Source: Ostrinia nubilalis (Eukaryota > Arthropoda > Insecta > Lepidoptera > Crambidae). Taken from it: a stretch of 64,000 bases of DNA. Shown here piece by piece: positions 11,848 to 23,600 of this stretch (the stretch's first letter is position 1; every line of letters begins with the position of its first letter). Where the stretch lies: positions 15,754,154-15,818,153 of the forward strand of contig NC_087091.1 in NCBI RefSeq assembly GCF_963855985.1, read 5' to 3'. The notes beneath the pieces were generated by a model. That model searched no databases and was not told the origin of the DNA. It saw nothing but the letters and a program-made list of their open reading frames with translations. A program made the position numbers and the translations under genes.

Positions 11848-13701
11848 CAGGGTGTCCCGTAATGTAACGTCAAGCCGGAACTGGGTGTTGAGGCAAGTTG
11901 TGCTGGTTATCAGAAAAATATAAAAAAAAATCTATGTGGCATATTTTCAAAATAATAGGCATTTAAAAAAAAATCTAAAAATTCTACTCTAGGTGACGGT
12001 CCTTTTACTCGTGTTGCCACAAATCTTCACTTTTTCCAAAATTTTTTTTTGTTCTGTAACCCTGAATAATGCTTCTTTAAATTGTTATCAAAATTACAAA
12101 ACCAGCTGCTCCAGCTTGGATGAAAAAAATACATTATGCCCAAAAAAAATTTCAAAATAAAAATTTTGCCTAGTTTAAACTGACTGTACTGAAAAAAAAA
12201 TGTACTACGCGAGTGTGGCAAGTGACGTCATAATTTGGCGCATTTAGTAAGGATTCCAAAATGGTATAACACTTGGTAAATTTTTGCGGTAATTTTCGAC
12301 AATTTTTGGTTTTTTGGAAATAGTCCCGTTTTTAACTTTATCTACCTTGGTTAAAAAATATTATTCTAATGTGTCCAAAATTCAAGTTTCTGTGACTGAC
12401 TACCGTACAGTCTGTCACAGAAACTTTTGTCACCATGACAGTAATTAGTAGTTGACATACTGTGACAAAAGTCACCCGTGCGCGCGCGCCTTTACTACCT
12501 GCTCTGCCTGCACTTGTACTTGGTAACAGGGATAATAAGGATATGAAGTTTCGGTTATGGATACGGTTACGGATATTAGAATAATATTTTATCGGTTTCG
12601 GTTACGGTCACGGATATGGAATCATTTCAGATTATCCGAAAGTTTCGGATAATTTCGGTTCAAAAATGTAGGTATAATACAAATAGCAAGATGCTGCGTG
12701 AGCGTGACCCACATAGCTACTTTATGTACAAACTAAGACGACACCTATGTATGATAAAGGTAAAACAGGCTGGCATATTAGATGGTGCCAGCGAATGCCA
12801 GACAAGTTGGTAACAAATATTAAGATTTAAAGTACAATTCCAAGACGGGCCGCAGACCGCAAACTGCAACCGCAAACTGCAAAACTATGAAATCGGCCGC
12901 GCGGCATTGCAGCTGCGGCGTGTATACTGCAGATTTCATAGAGTTTTGCAGTTTGGAATTGTACCCTTAGACTCCGCCTTTATCCGAAACTATCCGTAAC
13001 TTTTGAATCAGTTTCGGTTACGGTTATGGATATTTTTTTATTTCGGATATCCGATAGTTTCGGTTACGGTTACGGATATCCATAACATCCCTGTTTGGTA
13101 AGATGGCCCTCTCCGTCCCGCTCATACCTTTTAAAATGGCTTCTCCACCTCACTTAAGCCAGAAACTTGAATTTTGGGCACATGAGAATAATATTTTTAA
13201 CCAAGGTAGATAAAGTTAAAAACGGGATTATTTCCAATAAACAAAAATTGTCGACAATTACAGCAAGATTTTACAAAGTGTTATACCATTTTGGAATCCT
13301 TACTAAATGCGCCAAATTATGACGTCACTTGCCACACTCGCGTAGTACAATTTTTTTTCAGTACAGTCAGTTTAAACTAGGCAAAATTTTTATTTTGATA
13401 TTTTTTTTGGGAATAATGTATTTTTTTCATCCAAGTTGGAGCAGCTGGTTTTGTAATTTTGATAACAATTTAGAGAAGCATTATTCAGGGTTACATAATA
13501 AAAAAAAAATTTGGAAAAAGTGAAGATTTGTGGTAACACGAGTAAAAAGACCGTCACCGGGAGTAGATTTTTTTTATTTTTTTTAAATGCCTATTATTTT
13601 GACAAAATGCCACATAGATTTTTTTTTATATTTTTCTGATAACCAGCATAACTTGCCTCAACACCCAGTTCCGGCTTGACGTTACATTACGGGACACCCT
13701 G
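11848..13701. mobile_element. Large foldback element with ~545-bp inverted arms
   Basis: The sequence starting CAGGGTGTCCCGTAATG at 11848 returns as its reverse complement ending at 13701. The arms run to about 12392 and from about 13157 and differ by scattered mismatches and small indels. Both ends are flanked by TA (11846-11847 and 13702-13703), as in TA-targeting DNA transposons. Matching ~64-codon frames in the two arms simply mirror the inverted repeat. The arm junction also holds a nested hAT-like element. No transposase is visible. Confidence 0.9.
12527..13093. mobile_element. hAT-like MITE nested in the foldback element
   Basis: Ends are CAGGGAT... and ...ATCCCTG, flanked by an 8-bp near-duplication (CTTGGTAA at 12519-12526, TTTGGTAA at 13094-13101), the hAT signature. 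Inside are many degenerate GGTTACGGATAT words and, at about 12840-12965, a further small inverted repeat around AAACTGCAA and TTTTGCAGTTT. Insertion postdates the outer element. Confidence 0.8.
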
Positions 13702-14255
13702 TATATTAAAGTATTAGTTTACACTTTTATGCTGAAGTTGTTCACTTGAGTTTAGATTTAATAAAAATAGACAGTGGAGGGGATTTTTTTTTTAAGATTA
13801 TCAGTAATTTGTTTACTTACTTACTTACGTTTTTTGAACATCAAATGAGCCTAAATTTCTTCTCAAGCTCTATAACAGCATAATATACTGATTCAATCTG
13901 AATTAAATCAGTATTTAAGCTTGTCATAGAGTCATACTTTTTGTAGCTTTACTGGTTTCATTTAATTTAATGACAGTTATTATTTTTATTGTCGCCAAAG
14001 TTATTGCAACTAAGTCCGAGATACGTTTCATCCGATCGCCGATACTTTGTGTCGAGTTCTAAAACGACCATAAAATAGCCGTATTACTATTGCTAAACCT
14101 ATCCTTTATATCTGAAATAAACCATTACTTAAAAAGTTTAACTATGTTGTGGTTAAACTGTAAATAAAAGGCGATTAGTGTCACAGACGCCAGTGCGCAT
14201 CCATTAGGTTACATGTTCGACTCTGGACCTGAGTCACAGTATAATAAATACTAGC

Positions 14256-14352
14256 CTTATGCCCATTTTCACCATCAATCCCTATTTTTTAAGTGACCCC
14301 TATGGTAACACATATCAGGCATTTTGTTTTCATATGGGTCACTTAAAAATTA
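14256..14352. mobile_element. TTTTCACCATCAATCCC repeat, copy 1
   Basis: Shares CATTTTCACCATCAATCCC, AAGTGACCCCTATGGTAACAC and a closing GGTCACTTAAAAATTAG with segments near 35756 and 38715. The inner AGTGACCCCTAT and ATGGGTCACTT halves are roughly inverted, as in a MITE. Confidence 0.65.
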
Positions 14353-15032
14353 GTAATAAGACAAACCTATTTTGTGTAATAAAGCAAAACCTATGCTTAG
14401 GTACATACCTAAGTAAATTCAGCTTGATTGAAAAAAAACTGGTCTGACCTGCCTGACGTCAACTCTATAAAAATTAGTTTCTTCCTACTCTACCATTCAC
14501 CCCACAAGTGAACTTCACTCTCATAAAAACTATGAAATTTAATAATTAAAAAAATTGTCAGACAAACACTAGGGTTAGCGAAACGAACTCACCTCGCGTA
14601 CGAGCGTAGAAATGCATCGAGGCGTGTGTAGCTATCTCACGGGACACTGCACACTAAAGCGGCAATCTACACTAGGATAACACCCAACTAGTTCTGTATA
14701 CAAATGCATTATTGAACATTATTATACACATTTATTGAATAACATTGGGTTTTTTTCGTAAAGCTTTTTTAAAGCTCCGTACATTGCACCTACTTATTGT
14801 TTTTTACAAGTAGGTATACGATCGCAATCTCACTGATGGTATTGCTATGATGCAATTTAAATTGTATGTAGTAGACTCAGAATACGGAACAAACCAGAAA
14901 CCGTCAACGGGCGTAAATGTGTATTCATATAAATTACTCCAAATCGCACTAATTTGACTTTAGAGCAATTAGTCAATGGCCGGCGCGCGCATTGTTTACA
15001 TATCCGTCAGATTGACACTTTATAATTAAATT

Positions 15033-15740
15033 ATGCCGTCTTGTGCCGTTCCAACATGTAAGAATGCTACTGGAATTACGAAGAAAGTGCATGGGATCAT
15101 GTTTTATCCGTAAGTAGCACATTTCCAATTCATTTTAATTAAATAATAATTTTCAAAAAAAATCACGGTTGTATTTTGTAAGTGTTGCCACAGGTCAACG
15201 GAATATTTTACCCTACTTTTTTATATTGAATTACATTTGTCTATAAAAAATTCACGCGTTAATTTTGTTAGCGTTACCACAGAATAATGGAAAATGTTCC
15301 CCATCCTTTTTGTTTTAATTAGTTTTTAGTGTAATTTCATCCATGACATGACAACCTGATTAATTAAATTATAAGTGCCACTTTTGGTCTAAACTGAATA
15401 AATATTTTTGATTTTGATTTGATTTTAATATATTGAATTAATTTATAATATTACTCCCTAATAATGAGGAGATAATAAATTACTATCGTGAATTTCATAC
15501 TTTCCCATTTATTCAAAAGTAAGGCATTGGTATCAACAGATCAGCAGCAGCAATATTTGTATATTTAAGTAATTAATTATTGCTTACATAGGTACTTACT
15601 CTGATTTTCTTTCAGGATACACAGCCAGAGTTGCCTCGCAATCAAATTCAAGTATTGGTGAAGTTTTTGATTTGGATTCTGTTTTTGACTCCAAGAAAAG
15701 TTAAACTAAAAGCACTACTGCGCCGTAAACAAATGTTTTG
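15033..15740 (+). pseudogene. Internally deleted THAP-domain gene copy
   Basis: At 15033-15109 an ATG-started segment reads MPSCAVPTCKN...KKVHGIMFYP and meets a GTAAGT donor. That is the N-terminal half of a C2CH THAP zinc finger (MPxCxVxxCxN, then a hydrophobic FP/YP end), which binds DNA in THAP proteins and P-element transposases. After a CTTTCAG acceptor at 15615 a second segment reads SSIGEVFDLDSVFDS, then shifts frame into PRKVKLKALLRRKQM, resembling the basic linker that follows THAP domains. The second half of the finger (W, C, H residues) is absent and the two segments do not join in phase, so intermediate exons are lost. It sits in a TET intron on the same strand. It could be a relic of a THAP transposon or of a duplicated host gene. 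Confidence 0.6.
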
Positions 15741-16752
15741 TTGTCGATATGTTTACATAATAAAGAACCTTAAATTTCTTTTTTGTTTTACTTGGCATTC
15801 TAAAATTTATGTTCGACTTTTGTAATTGACTTTTAAATAACATATTATACCTACATAATAATATAGTAAATTACACTATTTAATAGAAATAAATAATCAT
15901 CTACACTTAGTTACTTCGGAGTAAAAATTAAATTCATAGGTAGGTAGGTACTATCTATGCCTATGGCCAATCATGTCGTCTCGTTCTATCGCAAAGAATC
16001 ACCATTTGATAAGAGCGAGAGCAAAAACGGAAATGGATAGTTAACACTGTGGCCGTGTGTACTTATTTCACTTACTTATTTTTTACTTGTTTAACATCTC
16101 TTTAAAAAATTACATAATTTTACCCCAAAAATGGGGGTGTCACACGGCGCTAGTAACACTAAAGGGGGTAGAGGGGCGCGGGAGGGGAAGTATTTTGGAC
16201 ACAAGTTGCCGCGTAGAAATGTTATCGAACACTCCTTCTGGTTTGTTCTGTATTCTGAGGTAGTAGATACCTGGTTAGTGTGTCTATTACTTTCGTCTCT
16301 AGGCCATACTGTTCAGAGTGTTCATGGATGACTAATGACTAAGCAAAGTAATGCTATTAACACATTAGAAATTATTACTCAAGTTGAATTGTAATGTGGT
16401 GACACTGAATAACAATAGCTCTTTTTATGTAAGTAGATACCTATTGTTACAATTATGACTATGATTGATCGGGAAAAAATGTGTGGATCTATGCTATTGT
16501 AACTGTCTCTCGACACGTTGCATTCCACATTTCTCTAGAATGTTTTCCCAAGGAAAGTGCGCAAGTAAAACAATCGACTTTATTGCAGCCCATAGGTACA
16601 TCACTATTTTCATGAGCAACAATATAATTAACCGTAAACCACTATTTATATTACAAAAACACCAATCATTGTAAATAAGGCTCATTATTCTTTAATAACA
16701 AATAATAACTAACAACCAGTAATTTAAAATTTTCTATTTCCAATTTCAAATT

Positions 16753-16866
16753 ATGGAACGCGATCGTGAACAGCTCTTGCTACGCTGGTCGGTGGACGGG
16801 CCAATCGCAGCCCTGGATTTGAAAAAGGAAGAGGCCATTGAGATAGATGAAGCGTATTACCGTTAA
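16753..16866 (+). CDS. Short ORF of 37 codons with coding-like composition
   Basis: An ATG-started frame in the TET intron reads MERDREQLLLRWSVDGPIAA and ends EAIEIDEAYYR before TAA. It is more GC-rich and charged than surrounding intron sequence, which is why it stands out. I recognise no family. It could be a fragment of a degenerate mobile element, an unrelated exon, or chance. Confidence 0.25.
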   Translation: MERDREQLLLRWSVDGPIAALDLKKEEAIEIDEAYYR

Positions 16867-17429
16867 TACGATGCGCGGAACGCTGTTATTATGGCCACAA
16901 TTTTATATTGTTGGTTTATTATTAAGCCCTTCGTTGCAGCCTCTATTATAGCGTTTTCCTAGGAACAATTTAATAATAACTAGAGGTTCTATGGTATTGC
17001 CAATGTAATTTTAAAAAGATCCCTACCATTTAATATCGAAGATGCTTTTCCGCGTTGCCTTCGGAAATGATCTTATGGTAGATTTTCCAAAATCACAAAC
17101 AAATTAGGCACTCTTACCCATTTAGAAGTAGGTATAGGTTAGCTTTTTCCAAAACAGTTTGAAAGATTCTTCAATTGTATTCATTCCACAATAATAGACC
17201 AACACAACCAACACTCGTAGGGCTCATATTAGAGCATTATCTTTTTCCAAAATTCCAAACTGACTTGTCACATCAATTTCAAAGCTTTTTATCCAAACCT
17301 TTTTGGTATTTCAAAATCTACTCTGTTCCCATCTCCGCCTTTGCATGCCGGCTTATAATTACTTCACTCCTCACTGCCTTCACAGCATGCCTTTAAGTCC
17401 ATGCATCTCACCAGTCTCCTCTTCAACAG

Positions 17430-17627
17430 AGCTACCGCGGCCGCAAGCCCCTCGGCGGATCAGCGGGAGTGCCCGGCGGCCTGAGTCCCGGCGTTCCCGT
17501 GGTCCCGGGCCTGAGTCCCGTGGTGCCGGCCGCTGCTTCTCCCGGGCCCGCGCCCGCGCCCGCTGCCCCCAGCCCAGCCCCGGCCACCACGCCGCATATG
17601 AAGCAGGAACACCCCAGTCAGCCAATG
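17430..17627 (+). CDS. Tet: TET exon 1 of those recognised: Pro/Ala/Gly-rich segment
   Basis: 66 codons in phase 0, from a CTTCAACAG acceptor to a GTAAGG donor. It encodes a GC-rich, low-complexity segment ([20 protein letters not shown]) ending in [11 protein letters not shown]. Its phase and frame fit the next exon exactly. An alternative acceptor at 17413-17414 would add five residues (SPLQQ) in frame. Assignment rests on strand, phase and style, not on domain homology. Confidence 0.7.
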
Positions 17628-20600
17628 GTAAGGGTCAACCAACTTAAGCAATGACAATCATAACCTAAATCACTGCCCTGCAATTGGAGTATAGCTCCAA
17701 CTGCAACTGCATTCCAATGGCACTAACATAAAAAAAACCTTTAAGTTACCTTCTAGAGACGTTAACTTTGGCTTCATTGGCACTTCTTCACCTTCGTATG
17801 GGTTGTTGCACTAGCAACCATGAGAACCAACCTTCAATACTAACCATAAAAATTACGTCTTACGTTAGTTACCACATTCAGCTACGTGCTACGGATCAGT
17901 TTGGGTTACGTTAGCGTTACCACATTCAGCAACGGTTCAGTTTGGGACTTCTTTGTATAAGATCGTACGTAACCCTGGTGACAATTTATAACCCACAGAA
18001 TTGACGCAACCAGATCATTCTAAGGAAAGCAATCCAAACTGGTAATGGGGAACGCAAAGCTACCCTCGTTTATCGCTGGCACCCGAAATACATGAGGTAC
18101 ATATTCCAGAAGATGACTCTTCTCTCGTACGTGATTTCGTAGACAAGCGTGCAAACTTACTCGTAGCTGCGGCGAATTCAATACTAAATTAAAAGTCGTA
18201 ATTAACCAAAAATCAAAACTAGGTAAACTTAAATCAATGACAATACGAGTATACTTGGTCCAGATTCTGTAACGGATCGCTTACATTGTTTCAGCATTCT
18301 GAAAACATCTGAAATACAGGAATATTCTTTACTGTCTTCAAACAACTTTGTGCTAGCATGTATACCGTTACCTTACCAGGTGATTTCATACCAAAACACA
18401 TTTCTTATTGACCTATTAAAGTAATTGCCTCTTTACAGCGCTAATAACATCATCGTGCCGCCAGTTAAAGGCGTATCGCCGTAATTATACGTCGGAGTAA
18501 TAGCTGTGACGCGCAACAAGCTGCCCTAAACAAACTGAGGCTAATATTCTTATAATAACACAGTATTAGCAATTTTGTATTACTTAAAAGCTGGTCCTGA
18601 AGATTAAGTAAGATCAATACTTTTTTGTACTGGAACCTATACTTATTTCCATACCTTCTCCACTACTTAAATACTGTTCTTAGTAATGATCATGAAACCT
18701 TTGTGCCTACAACAATAGCTCAACGCTTAATTTAAAAAAAAACTTTCCTCTTATTGAGTTTACTCTTCTTAGTAATTTTATGAAACCTTTAAGTGGCTTC
18801 AAATAGTTGGCCGCTTTTTATATTAAAAAACTTACTAAGTTAATAGGTACCACCAGTCTCAAGTTACCCATATTAATTCACAGATTGTCCAAATGGGGCA
18901 CACAATAACAAAATAAAAAAGCAATCTTCCGTACATCCCGGCAAATGCGATCCACAATTTGTACAGAAAATAGCAAGTCAAGCTAAACACGGCGGCTTTT
19001 TATGTATCTAGTAATAGAGTCGATTTCGCAACAAAAATATGGTCTGATGTAGTACTGTTGTCTGTACGTAAACCGTCTCCAAAGAAGTCTCTAATTCGTT
19101 TATCCTGCTATCCGCCGCAACAATTTTGATCATTTTAATTGAGTTTCTTGTGTTTTGTCACAAAGTTTCCACTTATTTGGGTAATTTTTTATGATTTAAT
19201 AGCGCAATTATTTACAAAGATGTTTTGGAATTGTTTTTTCTTTTAATTCATCCGAATCCCACACAAAAGAAAATACAGTTCGGTAATTATATCAACAAGA
19301 GTAATGCAGTACTTAGATAATATGATTCCAAAAGTTTTTCTTATTAACTACTGGAGATAGGAAAAACTTCTAAGTAATTGTAATGTTATGCTGCCTTTTG
19401 GCTCGATGCCTAGCATGCTCCCATTCTTCCTAAACTAATTAAAAGTTTCTTGCAATCTATGAATTCGTTGCAATTAATGTCGAAACATAGTAATGATAAT
19501 AAGGCTCCGTATAATTACGGTAAGTTTAATAATCAAAATTAGAATTTTAGTTTACTGTCTCCTTACTCTAAAGATGTATAAAAATCCAACGAATTATGTT
19601 TAAAGCCATCCAGATATTTAGAGCATTTCAATCAATCTTAATTAAATAACATTGAAGCACGCACGTCTTTTAAATGTACTTAGAACCTCTTGAATATGTT
19701 CTACTTACTAATATTAGGTTAGCTTAGATACTTATACTTCGAGTTTCCCTGTCACCCTGTATAGCTGAAACACTTTTATATGTTTTATACAATTGTTTTA
19801 TAATACAAGACAAAGGTATACACGTATGTAACGAGCCAAAATAATTCTTCCCAAGGCCTATTCCCGCGGCACACTGATTGTCCGTATTTTGATTTACATT
19901 CGCAACAAATCGTATTTTAGCTCCAAACATTTGCCGAACATTCCGGGAGCCATTGTGCGATTGTTGTAAATAATTACTATTGACTTTGCTATAACGAGTG
20001 AGTTACGGTGCTGAGAACAATCCTGTAACTATGTGGTGAGGGTAACCATGCTTGTGGGTAACGCTCCCGCGGCTTTTGTGTTTACTACCCTACTGTTACC
20101 ACTACTTATTAAATTACGCCCGTAATCATAAACGATGCTTGCTTAAGTGAAGCAGCAAATCGAATGCAAAGAACGTTGAATAGAGCTCTGTGATTGGTTC
20201 GTGTGTCACCCTGTGCGTCCACGCGCACTGTCAGACCTCATAGTAATGTTTGCGAATACGGGCGTTAGACATTTTAAACGATTATTTAAATATTTCAGTT
20301 AGTCGGATCGGTTAATGATAGTTATTCTTGAGTCACTCTACTAAACCTAAAACTCAAAACTGATGTCAAATTCAAACCACTGTAGAGCTTTGTAACGGCA
20401 TTTCTATATTTTCAAATCTAAGTATTCGTCCCTCTTACTTGAAACGAAATAGTCGGGATAAGTATGGGCTAAAGATAGACCCCTAAAGAGTATTATATTA
20501 TACTAGCGGCCGCCCGCGACTTCGTACGCGTGGATCCCGTTTTACTCCCTTAGGGGTGGAGTTTCGTAAAATCCTTCATAACACCTAACTGCATGCCAAA

Positions 20601-23600
20601 TTTCAGCCCGATCCGTCCAGTGGTTTGGGCTGTGCGTTGATAGATTACTATGTCAGTCAGTTAGTCAATCAGTCAGTCAGTCACCTTTGAGTTTTATATA
20701 TATGTATAGATAAAGAGTATTCTTTGTCTGAAAATTGATCGATCCCAAGTCTTTTCCCTAATTTCCCCTTCACAAGCTTTCCATAGTTTACGTACAAAAT
20801 ACCAAGAAGGTACCTACTGCTAGTACACAAGCACAAGTCCCAACTTACCGTCCAAGTACAGTTAGCAGTCAAAGTCCAGTCATAAATTAGTCTACCGTTC
20901 CAGCCGAAGAACTGGCCACTCTACTCGTAACTGCGGCTCAGTGGCAAAGTTCCGAACTGAAATCCAGCTGTTTGCTGCACTCTGCTCGAATTTGTGTGCT
21001 TCGATCACATTCTGAGCTAATCTGATTTAGAATTGCTGAGAAGCAGTTTAATTTTGTTACTATAGTAAGTATATAGATATATCTATAAAAGCGAAAGATC
21101 ACTGATTGACTGACTCACTCATCAGAAATCTCAGAAACTCCAATGCTAAGAGGCTCAATTTTTGCATCGGGGTTCCTTTTAGAACTTAGGTGCTCACTAA
21201 GACGGGATTTTGTGTAATTCAACCCCTAAAGGAGGTAAAACGGGATCCACGCGTACCTACGAAGTCGCGGGCGGCCGCTAGTCATTGATATAGGTAATGT
21301 TACATTACCATTATTATTACATTACTAATGTAACATTCAGTATGTACTTACGTAATCATTGCAACTTGAAAATAATTATTAATGTTAATTCAAAAGGTAG
21401 GTATCTGGTAACATAATATCTATAACCTTCTATTGAACAAAAAGACGAACCTACAACTCCAGTTTTCGTTTATAAAAATGTTCGCAAGTGAATATAATAA
21501 TTAACAACAATAACGTTCAGCCATGCATAATTCATGACAGTTACCGCGCCAAAATCATAATTACACCAGTAATTGTGTAATAAACCTGTAATCTCTTTAC
21601 GGGATCTCATTAAAGCGACAAAACAAAGTTTTAATTACGACCCACACACCATGTTAATAAAACACAGGGAGAACTTGAAGCGTAAAATTAAAATCTTTCA
21701 AAGTTGCCATAATGCTGTGTAAACGTATAATTATTTCGCTCAGCGTTTACAGAATAGGCGTTTTTCGCGGTAAGCGACTTCAGGCTCTATTTCGTCAAAC
21801 GGAGACTTTTAGGCCCATTTTATGAAACAAAGTTTTACATATTTTAATGAATGTGGATTGGTCCGTCCAGACTCGATCAGGATCTCAATAAGGACATTGA
21901 GATTGCAATTTGACAGAATAAAGTCCTCACTAATTAGTTAGTCCTTCGACGATTTCGACGTTACTAACTTAGAGATATGAGTGACCTACTTAGGATCAAT
22001 CTTATTAAACGCACATAGTAATGACGCCTAATCTGTAAATCCTTCAAATTATTTAATAATACAGTGTGTCCGGGCATGTAGTGATCAAACTTTAAAGGCG
22101 TAATCTATGGACAATTTTATCGATGAAAATACTTCAAATTTGGGGCCTGACCCATTTCTCGAAAAATTACATCGATTTAAGTTTTTAATTTTTAGTTTAC
22201 ACCTCTTCTTTAAAAAACAAGTGAAAGCGTGGGTAGCTTAACATTGATAGGCAAATATTTTATATCATGCGATAGCCAATAAAATTATCTATTAGTAGAA
22301 GAAGAAAGCAGACACAAGTTTCATACATTTTATGGGAGTAAGAATGGATTTAATTAGAAAAATACATTACTTTTTTCACTTCTTTTTCAGTTATTTTCCA
22401 ACACAAGAAAAACCAGGTCGTTAAGGTATGTTTTATTTGCATAGTATTTTTAGTATTTGAGCTATTCTACAAAACGAATGTAAATTTATCAGTCTACGTC
22501 TATTAGTTTCGACGTAATTGTTGAACAAAGATACCCCTTCCCAGCGGTTTCCATAGTAATTGGAATAGGTTGTGTGATTCTTTCAGGCAGTGCATTTTCG
22601 CATGTCGCGTGCGCTATGGAAACCGCTGGGAAGGGGTATCTTAGTTCAACAATTACGTCGAAACTAATAGACGTAGACTAATAAATTTACATTCGTTTTG
22701 TAGAATAGCTCAAATACTAAAAATACTATGCAAATAAAACATACATTAACGACCTGGTTTTTCTTGTGTTGGAAAATAACTGAAAAAGAAGTGAAAAAAG
22801 TAATGTATTTTTCTAATTAAATCCATTCTTACTCCCATAAAATGTATGAAACTAGTGTCTGCTTTCTTCTTCTACTAATAGATAATTTTATTGGCTATCC
22901 CATGATATAAAATATTTTCCTATCAATGTTAAGCTACCCACGCTTTTACTTGTTTTTTAAAGAAGAGGTGTAAACTAAAAATTAAAAACTTAAATCGATG
23001 TAATTTTTCGAGAAATGGGTCAGGCCCCAAATTTGAAGTATTTTCATCGATAAAATTGTCCATAGATTACGCCCTTAAAGTTTGATCACTACATGCCCGG
23101 ACACACTGTATAAACGTATGATTGTCCTGTTAGAAACATGTTTATCCCGCTTTTCGTTTGCTCAACTTTACTTATTAAATTTCGTTTTTTAGGTGCAATA
23201 TTAAAAACATTTTTACCTGTTAAGAGTCTTTGACAGCTCGAGTTGCCTTTTAATTAACGTGCTTTGCTTCTGAATTGTAAAGAAGTAGTTCGGAAATAAG
23301 TTCATTATGTGTTTAAAAACTTTTCGTAACAGCGCGCTTTTATTGAAGTTTTTGTTAATTAATGAACTGCACAAAAGAGCTGTTTAATGGGCAGTAGATT
23401 TTTGGGTAACAATCCATGAATCGTACGTAATTATAAAGGCAATATCTAAATATTCAGTTATCATTAATAGTACCTTACTGAAAGGATGGCCTACGGACCG
23501 CATTAATTCTTACAATCCTTTTGGTTTTGGTAGACCTGGCGAGCCAGAAACAATAAGTAGTTTAGCATGCTTAATCTTAAGTTTTGCAAATACGTCAACC

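Larger units (their letters stand above)
13702..17429. other. Putative TET intron between the foldback element and the first recognised exon
   Basis: Contains the repeat at 14256, the THAP relic at 15033 and the short ORF at 16753. Nothing else is supported. The last ~30 bp before 17430 form a pyrimidine-rich acceptor tract. Confidence 0.5.

Noticed and set aside
12027..13523. Paired ~64-codon frames MPHSRST... on opposite strands
   Set aside because: Mirror images from the two arms of the foldback element and AT-rich; not a conserved protein.
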